Source: Deltaproteobacteria bacterium
Lineage (GTDB): Bacteria; Myxococcota; JACPTQ01
DNA: 64,000 nt
Assembly: GCA_016192705.1 (NCBI GenBank)
Contig: JACPTQ010000057.1
Span: forward strand, 36,461 to 100,460
Reading direction: 5' to 3'
Shown here: in pieces, positions 17,831 through 26,700 of the stretch
How the letters are laid out: each line of letters opens with the position of its first letter
Position numbering within the stretch: the stretch's first letter is position 1
The notes under the pieces: model-generated
What the model was told of the DNA's origin: nothing
The model's database searches: none
The model's input: the letters and a program-made list of their open reading frames with translations, nothing else
Program-made: the position numbers and the translations under genes

Positions 17831-18443
17831 GCCGCCCGCGACGGGCAATCCACGGCGCGCGCAACGACGAACTGAGATCATCGCAGCCGCACGGCGCATT
17901 GTCGCCAAGCGCGGCGTCGAAGCCCTGACGGTGAGCGAGCTCGAAGCGCGCCTCCACTACACACGTGGGGTCATCACGTATCATTTTCGCAACATGGATG
18001 AAGTCGTCGCGGCGGTCTTCCGAAGCGCCATCGACGAGATCGACGCGGCAACGTCGGCCGAGGTCGAAGCGAGCGCGTCTCCCGCTGGCGCCCTCCGCGC
18101 CATCGTCCACGCCAATGTCAACGGCTTCCTCACCCACATCGAGGCCACGCGAATCCTCCTCTCGTTCTGGGGACGCCTCGCGATCGATCGTCGCTTTCGC
18201 AAACTGAACCGCGACCTCTACGCAACCTACCGCGCGCGCACCGCGAGCCTGCTTCGACTCGGGCACGCCGCCGGCGCCTTCCGCGATGTCGACGTCGACC
18301 ACATGGCCGCACTCATTGTCGGCATCGTAATTGGCGTCGTCGCGCAGACCCATTTTGATCCGCGCGCCGTCGACCCGGCCGCGCTTGTCGACGAAGCAAC
18401 CGCGACACTCCTCGCGCGCCTCACCTCGCCTCCATCGCGCTAG
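17823..18443 (+). CDS. TetR-family transcriptional regulator
   Basis: A protein of about 206 aa from the GTG at 17823, which overlaps the last codons of the desaturase-like gene; longer ATG starts at 17739 or 17778 are possible. The N-terminal HTH is clear (RRTEIIAAARRIVAKRG...LTVSELEARLHYTRGVITYHFRNMDEVV). The C-terminal ligand domain has a TetR_C-like pattern (AIVHANVNGFLTHIEATRILLSFW). It probably represses the desaturase-like gene through the 18-bp palindrome. Because that gene is broken, the regulator may be a remnant. Confidence 0.9.
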   Translation: MRKPPATGNPRRAQRRTEIIAAARRIVAKRGVEALTVSELEARLHYTRGVITYHFRNMDEVVAAVFRSAIDEIDAATSAEVEASASPAGALRAIVHANVNGFLTHIEATRILLSFWGRLAIDRRFRKLNRDLYATYRARTASLLRLGHAAGAFRDVDVDHMAALIVGIVIGVVAQTHFDPRAVDPAALVDEATATLLARLTSPPSR

Positions 18444-18553
18444 CCAAGTTCCGCGTACGGCGTGCGCACAATGCAAAGCCACACTCTTGCGCGCTTGACC
18501 GGTGCCGCGGGCCGTCGTTGCCAAGAAATCCAAATCGCTGATACGCTCGCCAG

Positions 18554-19012
18554 ATGAAAAACAAAGCAACGACTGTTAAGGAATACCTTTCCGAACTCCC
18601 CGACGATCGACGCAAAGCGTTGAGCGCTGTGCGAAACATTATCGTCAAGAACCTCGACGCTGGGTACGAAGAGGGGATCCAGTACGGAATGATCGGATAC
18701 TACGTTCCGCATCGCATCTTCCCAGCCGGGTATCACTGCGATCCCAAGCAGCCCGTTCCATTCGCGAGTTTGGCGTCTCAAAAAAACCACATGGCGATTT
18801 ATTTGATGTCGATATACGGCAACCCTGACGAGGTCGCGTGGTTCAAATCGGCATGGGCAAAAACCGGGAAACGTCTCGACGTCGGCAAGTCGTGTATCCG
18901 CTTTAAGAAACTCGACGACCTGCCGCTCGATATCATTGGCGACGCGATCCGACGCGTTCCCGCCAAAGCCTTTATCGACCGCTATCGCAAATTCGTCGAT
19001 CCAAGAAAATAG
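18554..19012 (+). CDS. DUF1801-domain protein
   Basis: This 152-aa protein matches the DUF1801/YdhG pattern: TVKEYLSELPDDRRKALSAVRNII at the N-terminus, a central EEGIQYGMIGYYVP, and SCIRFKKLDDLPLDIIGDAIRRV near the end. The family has a compact alpha-beta fold related to frataxin-like/iron-chaperone YdhG proteins. Its biochemical role is unsettled. It stands alone between the TetR and MATE genes. Confidence 0.85.
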   Translation: MKNKATTVKEYLSELPDDRRKALSAVRNIIVKNLDAGYEEGIQYGMIGYYVPHRIFPAGYHCDPKQPVPFASLASQKNHMAIYLMSIYGNPDEVAWFKSAWAKTGKRLDVGKSCIRFKKLDDLPLDIIGDAIRRVPAKAFIDRYRKFVDPRK

Positions 19013-19134
19013 GGATCCGTCGCGCCCCGATGGCCGTCCGGATCGCGTCGAGCCAAATCTCTGAGCCGAACTGAACACGGAGGCGCCATCCGCGCGTGAC
19101 CTTTGCGCCAGCCGACTGATAAAGATCCGCGGCG

Positions 19135-20508
19135 ATGCGTTCTCTGCCCGCCCCCGACCCCGCCCCCATTCGTCTCGCGACCGAACAGCGTCGCGTCGCA
19201 GTCATGGCCGCGCCGGTCGTCGTCTCGCAGGTCGGCATGATGCTGATGGGCTTCGTCGACACGATCATGGTCGGCCACGTGAGCACGCTCGATCTCGACG
19301 CCGTCGCCATCGGGAACACGTACGCTTTCGCCTTTCTCATCTTGGGACTCGGCACGCTCATCGGCCTCGATCCACTCGTCTCGCAAGCGTTTGGCGCCGG
19401 ACGTCCGCGCGATTGCGGCGAGACCTACCAACGCGGTCTCGTTGTCGCCGGACTTCTCACGCTGCCGATGCTCGCCGTGTTCGCCATCGCGGAACCAATG
19501 CTCCGCCTCTTTGGTCAACCACCAGCGATCGCCGAACGAGGCGCGCTTTACGTTTACGCCCTTATGCCGGGAATCCTTCCATTTTTCGTGTTCGTCGCAA
19601 CGCGCCAATTCCTGCAAGGGCTCGGCATGATGCGCCCCGCAATGGTCGTCGCAATCGCCGCCAACATCGTCAACGCCGGCGCCAACTGGGTTCTCATTTG
19701 GGGCCACCTCGGCTTTCCCGCTCTCGGCTCGACGGGGTCAGGCATCGCCACATCGTTTGCGCGCCTCTTCCTTGCGGCCGCGATTCTCATGTTTATCGCG
19801 CGCTCGCCCGCGCTCAAGCCGTACCCGTGGCGCCTCACGCGCGCCGCCTTCGCCGTGCGCCCGCTCTACGCGCTACTCCGCGGCTCGTTCACGGTGGGCG
19901 TCCAATACGGCATCGAGGTCTGGGCATTTTCCGCGGTCACCGTCATGATGGGCTGGCTCGGCGAAACCGAACTCGCCGGACACCAAATCACACTCAACCT
20001 TCTCGCACTCGCGTTCATGGTTCCCGTCGGAATCGCGAACGCAGCATCGGTCAGCGTCGGTCACGCGATCGGTCGCCACGATCGCCCGGGTGCGCAGCGC
20101 GCCGCCAAAGCCGCGCTCGTTCTCGTCCTTTGCACGGCGACCGTGTCAGCGACCCTGTTCGCGCTCCTCCCCGGTCCCATCGCACGCCTTTACACACCCA
20201 ACGCGCACGTCATCGACATGGCGATGGCGCTCATCCCGCTCGCCGCGCTCTCGCAGTTCGCGGACGGTGTCCAATCGGTCGGCTTCGGCATCCTTCGCGG
20301 CGCCGGCGACACGCGCCTCCCATTTCTTTTCAACATCTTCGGCTATTGGGTGATCGGCCTTCCCATCGCGTACGTCTGGACGTTTCACGCGCGCGGCGGC
20401 CCGCAGGCACTTTGGTGGGGCATCTCGATCGGCCTCGCGTTTGTCGCCATCGGGATCGTGCTCCGCGTTCGCGCCACGCTCGCGCGCGCCACGCGAATCA
20501 TTTCATGA
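19135..20508 (+). CDS. MATE-family multidrug efflux transporter
   Basis: This 457-aa protein has 12 predicted membrane helices. It shows the MATE features in both halves: VVVSQVGMMLMGFVDTIMVGHV in helix 1 and VPVGIANAASVSVGHAIG in helix 8. It is NorM-like and should export cationic drugs or metabolites in exchange for sodium or protons. The end is convergent with an exported protein 14 bases away. No regulator is directly adjacent. Confidence 0.93.
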   Translation: MRSLPAPDPAPIRLATEQRRVAVMAAPVVVSQVGMMLMGFVDTIMVGHVSTLDLDAVAIGNTYAFAFLILGLGTLIGLDPLVSQAFGAGRPRDCGETYQRGLVVAGLLTLPMLAVFAIAEPMLRLFGQPPAIAERGALYVYALMPGILPFFVFVATRQFLQGLGMMRPAMVVAIAANIVNAGANWVLIWGHLGFPALGSTGSGIATSFARLFLAAAILMFIARSPALKPYPWRLTRAAFAVRPLYALLRGSFTVGVQYGIEVWAFSAVTVMMGWLGETELAGHQITLNLLALAFMVPVGIANAASVSVGHAIGRHDRPGAQRAAKAALVLVLCTATVSATLFALLPGPIARLYTPNAHVIDMAMALIPLAALSQFADGVQSVGFGILRGAGDTRLPFLFNIFGYWVIGLPIAYVWTFHARGGPQALWWGISIGLAFVAIGIVLRVRATLARATRIIS

Positions 20509-20521
20509 TTTCCACAGGCCC

Positions 20522-21517
20522 TTAATCCTCGAACCGCGGCCCCTTCAAGACCTTAAGCTTCCACATCTTCGAGAGCCACTCGTCCCACGTAAAAAACGCT
20601 TTCGTGATTTCGTGCGTCTGCGCCACCCACGGGTCGATCACGAAACCGGACTCCTTCGTTTTGCCCGTAAGGAAAAGCGCGACCGCGTGGTGCTCAAACA
20701 CGTTTCCGACAACGAGCCTCTTCGCGGTCCATAGAATCCCCGGCCGCTTCATCGTGTCGTTGATCGCCGACATCGTCGCGCCCTGCATCGCCACGCACCC
20801 GCGCTCGTAGTTTTCGCCCTCACCGAGCGCCTTGCCATACTGGAACAGCGCCTTGAAGCTCTCGTTCAGATTCGAAAGCGACCCGTTGCTGTAGTAATCC
20901 GCGACCGCCGACGGGTACTTGATAATGTAATTCTTCACGCCGTTCGTAAACGCATTCAGGATGATCCACTTCTGTCGGTCCGCGTCGTTCGGCAAAGCTT
21001 CAGGCGCCGGCGGCACGGGCGGCGGCGGCGTTGTGGTAGCCCCGCCAGATTGGGTCGCACCTTCAATCGATCCCTTAAGACAAACCGCGGCCGACCGTTT
21101 GCCGTCGGTATTCTTGAGGTAGACCGCCGATTCGACAGCGCCGCTCGTTTGCATGAAACAGCCCTTGACGGTGTACGTGCCTTTGTTTGGCGCCGCGTTG
21201 TCGTAAGGCGCAACCGACGTTCCGCCCGCAAGCACCAGAAATGTCCGCTTGTACGCGTCGTGCTTCGTCGACGGCAGCTTCTTTCCTGTTGCCCCAAACG
21301 TCCACGTGCAGACGCGCCCCGCATCGCCGCAAAGCGTCTCCGCCACGCAACTCCCGAACGCTACATTCTTGAGCGTCGGTCCGCCCGTTTGCTTCGCCGG
21401 CGCGACTTTCACGCGCTCGCACTCCGGCGGCGCCGCCGCCGCATCGCCACGGAGCCCGAGCAGACCACCGAACGCAACAACAACTGCTGTCACCAAACTC
21501 AAGATTTTAGCCACCAT
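20522..21517 (-). CDS. Exported protein of unknown function
   Basis: This 332-aa protein has a signal peptide (MVAKILSLVTAVVVAFGG, cleavage near AAAA-PP). The start at 21517 is set by a GGAGG seven bases upstream. The N-terminal domain (about 30-150) contains paired cysteines (CERV, GSCVAETLC, RVCTW, GCF, CLKG) and reads as a beta domain. A Pro-rich linker follows (TTTPPPPVPPAP). The C-terminal domain (about 175-330) holds a possible papain/transglutaminase-like pattern: ERGCVAMQGAT, then ENVFEHHAVALF-like NVFEHHAVALF, then FVIDPWV, so a Cys-His-Asp order. Peptidase or amidase activity is a guess. Confidence 0.7.
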   Translation of the reverse strand: MVAKILSLVTAVVVAFGGLLGLRGDAAAAPPECERVKVAPAKQTGGPTLKNVAFGSCVAETLCGDAGRVCTWTFGATGKKLPSTKHDAYKRTFLVLAGGTSVAPYDNAAPNKGTYTVKGCFMQTSGAVESAVYLKNTDGKRSAAVCLKGSIEGATQSGGATTTPPPPVPPAPEALPNDADRQKWIILNAFTNGVKNYIIKYPSAVADYYSNGSLSNLNESFKALFQYGKALGEGENYERGCVAMQGATMSAINDTMKRPGILWTAKRLVVGNVFEHHAVALFLTGKTKESGFVIDPWVAQTHEITKAFFTWDEWLSKMWKLKVLKGPRFED

Positions 21518-21714
21518 GAATCGTCCTCCATTTCTGATTTTGCCGCCTTTGCACAATAAGAGCAAACACCGCACCAATCACACGAGGCGAGCGGCCTCGG
21601 GAATCCGCCGTAGAAAACGCCCGCGTAACGTCGCGCGACGTCGCCGTGCGACGCCCGTCCCGCTTTGAATAAAGTTGACATTGGCTACGTCTAATTGAAA
21701 AAAAGGGAGGCCCG

Positions 21715-23550
21715 ATGAAATCTGGAATCCGTCTGGTGGTCGCCGCCGCAACAGTCGGCGTCTCCGCAAACGCTTGGGCCCACGGAACGTTTACGACGCC
21801 AACGCCGTCCTACGACGTGAAGAGCCAATTTCGGCAAGCCTGCAACTATGGCCCCGGCGCCAAAACGACCACAACGATCGGCCCCAAAGTTCCTTCAGGA
21901 AACGCGCTTCCCTTCAACCACATCATCGTCCTCATGATGGAGAATCGGAGCTTCGATCATTATTACTCCGCCCTCTCGAAGCCTGAGTTCTACGGAAATC
22001 AAATCGACGTCGCCGATGACACGTTCTCAAATCCCGACCCGACGACTGGCGCCCGAGTAAACCGGTACCGCGAATCGCGTTACTGCATCAAGGACACGCC
22101 GCACAACTGGGACCCGGTTCACGATTCGTGGAACCAGGGCGCAATGGACGGCTTTCTGAAAGCGGCGAATCCCAACGGCGCCCGCGCACTCGGTTACTAC
22201 ACCGATGCCGATCTCCCGTTTTATTACTGGCTCTCGAACACGTTCTCGATCAGCGACCGCTACTTCTCGTCGGTCCTCGGTCCAACGTGGCCGAATCGAT
22301 GGTTCGTTTACGGCGCGACCGCGTGGGGGCGCACCAAAACGCCCGACGAACCGGTGGCTGGCGATGAGCTGCGACGAAGCCCGCACATCGTAAAGCGCAT
22401 GAGGGATTCCGGTCGAACGGTGAAGTTCTATCGCGACGGGGCGATCATGTGGCCGACGGCGGGGTTTGCGGATCTGACGATGAACGGCGTTCCGGCGAGC
22501 CAATTCGCGAGCGACGTGGCGAACGATCGCCTCGCCAACCTGACGTACATCGACCCAAACTTCATGCTGAGCCCCCACGGTCTCCCCTCCAACGCGCTCG
22601 ACAGCGACGAACACCCTCCGGCCAACATTCAAAAGGGGCAAGCGTTTATTCGCGGGATCGTCGCGACGCTGATGAGCACCCCGAAGGTTTGGAAAAAGAC
22701 CGTCCTTTTCATCACGTACGACGAGCACGGTGGACTGTACGACCACGTCGCGCCGCCGCCGGCGTGCGATCCCCGAGGGCCGAACTCATCGGGAAAAAGC
22801 TTCGACCGTTACGGCGTTCGAATCCCGCTCATCGTCGTTTCTCCGTTCGCCAAGAAGCACTACGTGAGTCATAGGGTCACTGACCACGCGAGCATCGTGC
22901 GTTTCATCGAAAACCGATTCGGCCTGGGCGCGCTCACGAAGCGCGACGCCAACGCGTGGCCGCTCCTCGACATGTTTGACTTCAAAAATCCGCCGCACCT
23001 GACGCCGCCGGCGCTGCCAGCCTCCCCGATCGATCCCGCGCAGGAAAAATGGTGTCGCGAAAACGATCCCGGGGTCGGCGCAGCATCAACGACGCCGCCG
23101 GTGACGACTTGTTCTGAAAAAGACCGGGAACCGAACGGGAGTATGCGACAAGCGATCGAGCTGCCTGCGCTCAAGTCGTACCCTCGGGTCGATCAGACGC
23201 TGAAAGGGACGCTGCGCGGAAACATCGACATGGATGTGTTTCGTTTCGACGGCACCCAAGTCCCGCTACACCAGCCGATTCCGACAGCCACGATAAAAAC
23301 GGCTGGCGTTGATTATTGCATGTTCGTCGTTTGCAAGAAGGGCGTGACGCAGCTCGTCGGCTGTCCCGCGGGAACGCGAGTCAAAGGCGCTTTTGTCGGC
23401 ATGGGTAAGGGCTGCTGCCGCGACAAGCCGGGGCAGCTCTCGGTCAACTTCAATTGTGTCGGGACGACCGACGAATCAGCGACGGTGTTCATGCGCCTCG
23501 AGCAAACCGAAAACCGCTGCACCGACTATGAAGTGACCTACCGGTTTTAG
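21715..23550 (+). CDS. Secreted phospholipase C/AcpA-like phosphoesterase
   Basis: This 611-aa protein has a signal peptide (about 1-22). The alkaline-phosphatase-superfamily fold of bacterial PLC and acid phosphatase AcpA is marked by FNHIIVLMMENRSFDHYY, HNWDPVHDSWNQGAMDGF, a WPNRWFV segment, ITYDEHGGLYDHV (metal ligands) and IPLIVVSPFAKKHYVSH...DHASIVRFIE. From about 430 onward a separate Cys-containing domain resembles pre-peptidase/carbohydrate-binding C-terminal modules. A GGGAGG ribosome site precedes the ATG. It should hydrolyse phosphodiester or phosphomonoester bonds outside the cell; the substrate cannot be told. Confidence 0.9.
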   Translation: MKSGIRLVVAAATVGVSANAWAHGTFTTPTPSYDVKSQFRQACNYGPGAKTTTTIGPKVPSGNALPFNHIIVLMMENRSFDHYYSALSKPEFYGNQIDVADDTFSNPDPTTGARVNRYRESRYCIKDTPHNWDPVHDSWNQGAMDGFLKAANPNGARALGYYTDADLPFYYWLSNTFSISDRYFSSVLGPTWPNRWFVYGATAWGRTKTPDEPVAGDELRRSPHIVKRMRDSGRTVKFYRDGAIMWPTAGFADLTMNGVPASQFASDVANDRLANLTYIDPNFMLSPHGLPSNALDSDEHPPANIQKGQAFIRGIVATLMSTPKVWKKTVLFITYDEHGGLYDHVAPPPACDPRGPNSSGKSFDRYGVRIPLIVVSPFAKKHYVSHRVTDHASIVRFIENRFGLGALTKRDANAWPLLDMFDFKNPPHLTPPALPASPIDPAQEKWCRENDPGVGAASTTPPVTTCSEKDREPNGSMRQAIELPALKSYPRVDQTLKGTLRGNIDMDVFRFDGTQVPLHQPIPTATIKTAGVDYCMFVVCKKGVTQLVGCPAGTRVKGAFVGMGKGCCRDKPGQLSVNFNCVGTTDESATVFMRLEQTENRCTDYEVTYRF

Positions 23551-23576
23551 AAGGGTGCGGAAAAAGGTCGGTTTTT

Positions 23577-23790
23577 CAGGTTGCTGAAAAACGCCCGCCG
23601 CGCGCTCCGGTTGGCTCCGCAGCTCCGCGCTCGCAGACCTTTGGGTCTGCTCGCTCTTCGGGCGTTTCCATAAGCCAGCGGAAACCCACGCGTTTCAGAT
23701 GCGCCCTCAGAGTCGCTGCTGCACCAACCGTGCGCGCGGCGGGCGTTTTAGTCACCCCTCATGGGCTTCAAGGCGTTTTTCAGCAACCTG
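23577..23790. repeat. 214-bp palindromic MITE-like element
   Basis: The ends are perfect 19-bp inverted repeats: CAGGTTGCTGAAAAACGCC at 23577-23595 and its complement at 23772-23790. Inside, 23592-23605 pairs perfectly with 23732-23745, and CGGTTGG (23608-23614) with CCAACCG (23724-23730), so most of the element can fold as one hairpin. The right arm carries an extra segment of about 26 bases. The element has no open frame and fills the gap between two convergent genes, its right end touching the metalloprotease stop codon. It could be a non-autonomous mobile element that also serves as a two-way terminator. Confidence 0.75.
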
Positions 23791-26700
23791 CTAAGGATAA
23801 AGTCCGAGCTGATGCAGGTGGCCGATGCCAAACACCTGTCCGACCTCCCACAAGAAATCGGGGACTGATTTATAGCTGTCGAGCTCAACCGCCCAGCGGT
23901 TGTCGTACTTCGAAAGCGGATCGCAGGTCGGCGCCACGTTCTGGTCGCAATCGGGCTTCGGCGTCCCGACGCCACCTTCCGGCGTAATCTGCTTCATCGC
24001 CGGGTCGCTCACGATAACCGGCGTCCCGTCGGGGTGCCGCACAACCATCGGCCGTCCAAAATCGTTGTGCCCCGCGACGAAGCCCGGCCGCGCCGGGAAC
24101 ACCGTCGTGTTCAGCTTGTACGCCTTCGCCGTCAGCGTGTTCGCCCACTCGACGACGCGCGCCGCAATCCCCTTCTGCACGATTTTGCCGCCCGTGCAGG
24201 CCGCGCCCGCGCCAAACAAGCACTCCGTGCCGTACGTCCGCGCGAAATAAACCGTGCCCGACACCGGGTCCTGCCACTCGATCCGATTCGCGATCCCCGG
24301 GTCGGTGTTCGCGCCAAGCTTGTAAAGTTCCATCATGTCTTTCCACTGCGCATGCTCATTCGCGAGCACGAGCGCAAGCGAGTACACGATGACGAACTTT
24401 TGAACTTCCCAACCGATCTCGGGATCGACCGGCAACATCTTCGCTGGCGCGTCCGGGTGCAAGGCAAGCCCGCTCCCTTCAGGTGCCGCGCACGCGTTCC
24501 GACCGTTGCTCGCGAAACAAACCTCCGGCCCATTTCCCGGCCACCAGCTCGTCCAACCCATCGGTCGCGACGGGAAACCGCTGATGTCAGCGAGCGGTCG
24601 GTTCCCCATGTCGGCCGCAACGAACGGCGCCATCGCCGCCTTGTCGCCCGTGAGCGAATTCGCCACAACGCGCCGCCACCCGTCCGGGAAAATGTCGGCC
24701 ATACCGTTCGCGCGCGCACGCGCATCGACGAAATCGCCGCGGCTCTGGCTGATAAACCGGTCTTCCGAAATCGACAAGTGGAAGATCGAATTGATCTTGT
24801 CGTAGTAGCTCCCCGCGTTTTGTACGTAACGCGAATCGTAATCGCCGTGCTCGTCGGACAGCGAATTCTCGATCGGTCGCCCGCCGATACCGACGTCGCG
24901 CAAATACCCGGTCGTGCCGTTTGGAACCGTGACCACGCTTCGCCCCGACGGCCCATCCGGGTCTTTCGTCGATCGCAGCACCGGGTCCGCAAACCCAGCC
25001 GCACGCTGAAAGTGCGGGCCGTCTTCCGGGCGCGCGAGTTGCCGCGTCAGGTGGTCAAACGCGATGCTCGCCGCCAAGACCTGCTCCTTCGCCGTCTCAT
25101 TGATGATCGACGGCCAGAGCGTGTCCCACGAATACCCGGCCGCGGCCGCAAAGTTCTTGTAGATGTTACTCAAGAACGCGATGCCGCCCGAGATATTGAC
25201 GAGCTTCTCGTTGTAGCGCCCAAACGACCGGTCGGCCGCCCCACGCACGCTGAACGTCGTTCGGTTCCGCCGGAAGTTATCGAAGATGTGGCGGTTCTCT
25301 TGTGTCGTAATGAGGAACATCGCCTGCTCGTACGGGTCGGCGCCGTTGTCGTGCCGGAACGCCGAAACGTTGCCGGTGTCGGCCCAGTGATCGGTCGCAA
25401 AGTGATACGGGACGCGAAGCCGCTGCGCCGTCGCTTTCTCAACGCTCGGCCCGCCGCGGTAGTAACCACCGCCCTTTTCCGCAGCCGTCGGCATGCGCAG
25501 GTCTTCCCACGCAACGTAATCGACCGGCATCTGCCGGCACTTCTTGTACGCGCCATCGACCGCGACAACTTTCCCGTCGAGCACCGCGTCCCATTTTCCG
25601 TCGACGTCCTCGCGCCACCACGACGGCGCTTGCGCCGCGATCGGGTAACAATCCGAGATGAGGCCGTACTCCTTTTGAAGTTGCGAGTAATGGAATTCAT
25701 CCGGGCCCTGGAACCCAGCGACCGAATAACGCAGCCCGATGAGCCCACCGAACGTGTCGGTGACATTCGTCACACCAACGCCGATCCGGCTCCCCGCAAC
25801 GATATCCGGGCTCTTGTAAACCGCGACCGTATCGCCGTACGAAAGCCGCGCCGACGCGAAATCCCAAATCCCGAGGCCGATCATGTCTTGCGACAAATCG
25901 CCCGGATAATCCATGACCGACGACTGCATGAACATCCAAATGAGTTGGTTCTGTTCCTCGGGCGTGACCGGGTCGTAGTAGCGCGGGCCCACGCACGACG
26001 CGCCATCCGACGCATCGGTGCACGGTGTCGTCACGGCGCCGTTCTTCGTGCGGAGCTGCCAGTACTGCGGGCGATAGTGGAGCGCGCCATACGAGCTCAC
26101 GAAGTTGTGCCGCATCCCGATCGAGTGCCCCATCTCGTGCGCGATGACCGCGTAATGGAACCGCCGCTTGAGGTAACGAATCATATTCTCAGTCCGTGCG
26201 CGCGCCTGGTCCGCGTTTTCACCCTGCGCCACCGGGAACTTCTTCTTCATCGCGTCCGCGATGCCCGTCAGCGCCGACGCTTCGGGCGCCTCACGCACGA
26301 TGCACGCGCCGCGCTTCGCCAGCGAATTCTCGCGCGCGTTTCGCAGCTGCGACAAGAGCTTCGGGTTGTTGAGCTGGAGCGGCGAAGCGAGCTGCTTCAC
26401 CGTGCCCGTGACCGGCAAGTTCCCCGGCACGCCCGCGAGCTGCAACATCGGCGCGTTCAAGAGTTTCGCCTCAACCGGCGTTCCGCGCGCCATGTTCAGC
26501 CGGGCATCGATCGCCGCCTGCATCGGCGACGGCACATCGACATGCGCCGCGATATCGAGCACCTGCTTCTTCGCCTCCTGCATCTTCTCCTTAACCTCGG
26601 CCGACAATCCGCGCTCGACCACCTGCGTAAACGCCTCCGGCGCGAGCTTCGTCGCCGCCGCAAGCCGCTTCGCAACATCGGCCTTCGTCATCGTCGGGAG

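Noticed and set aside
21675-21695. TTGACA...TCTAAT as a promoter of the phosphoesterase gene
   Set aside because: The two boxes are only nine bases apart, far from the 16-18 needed.
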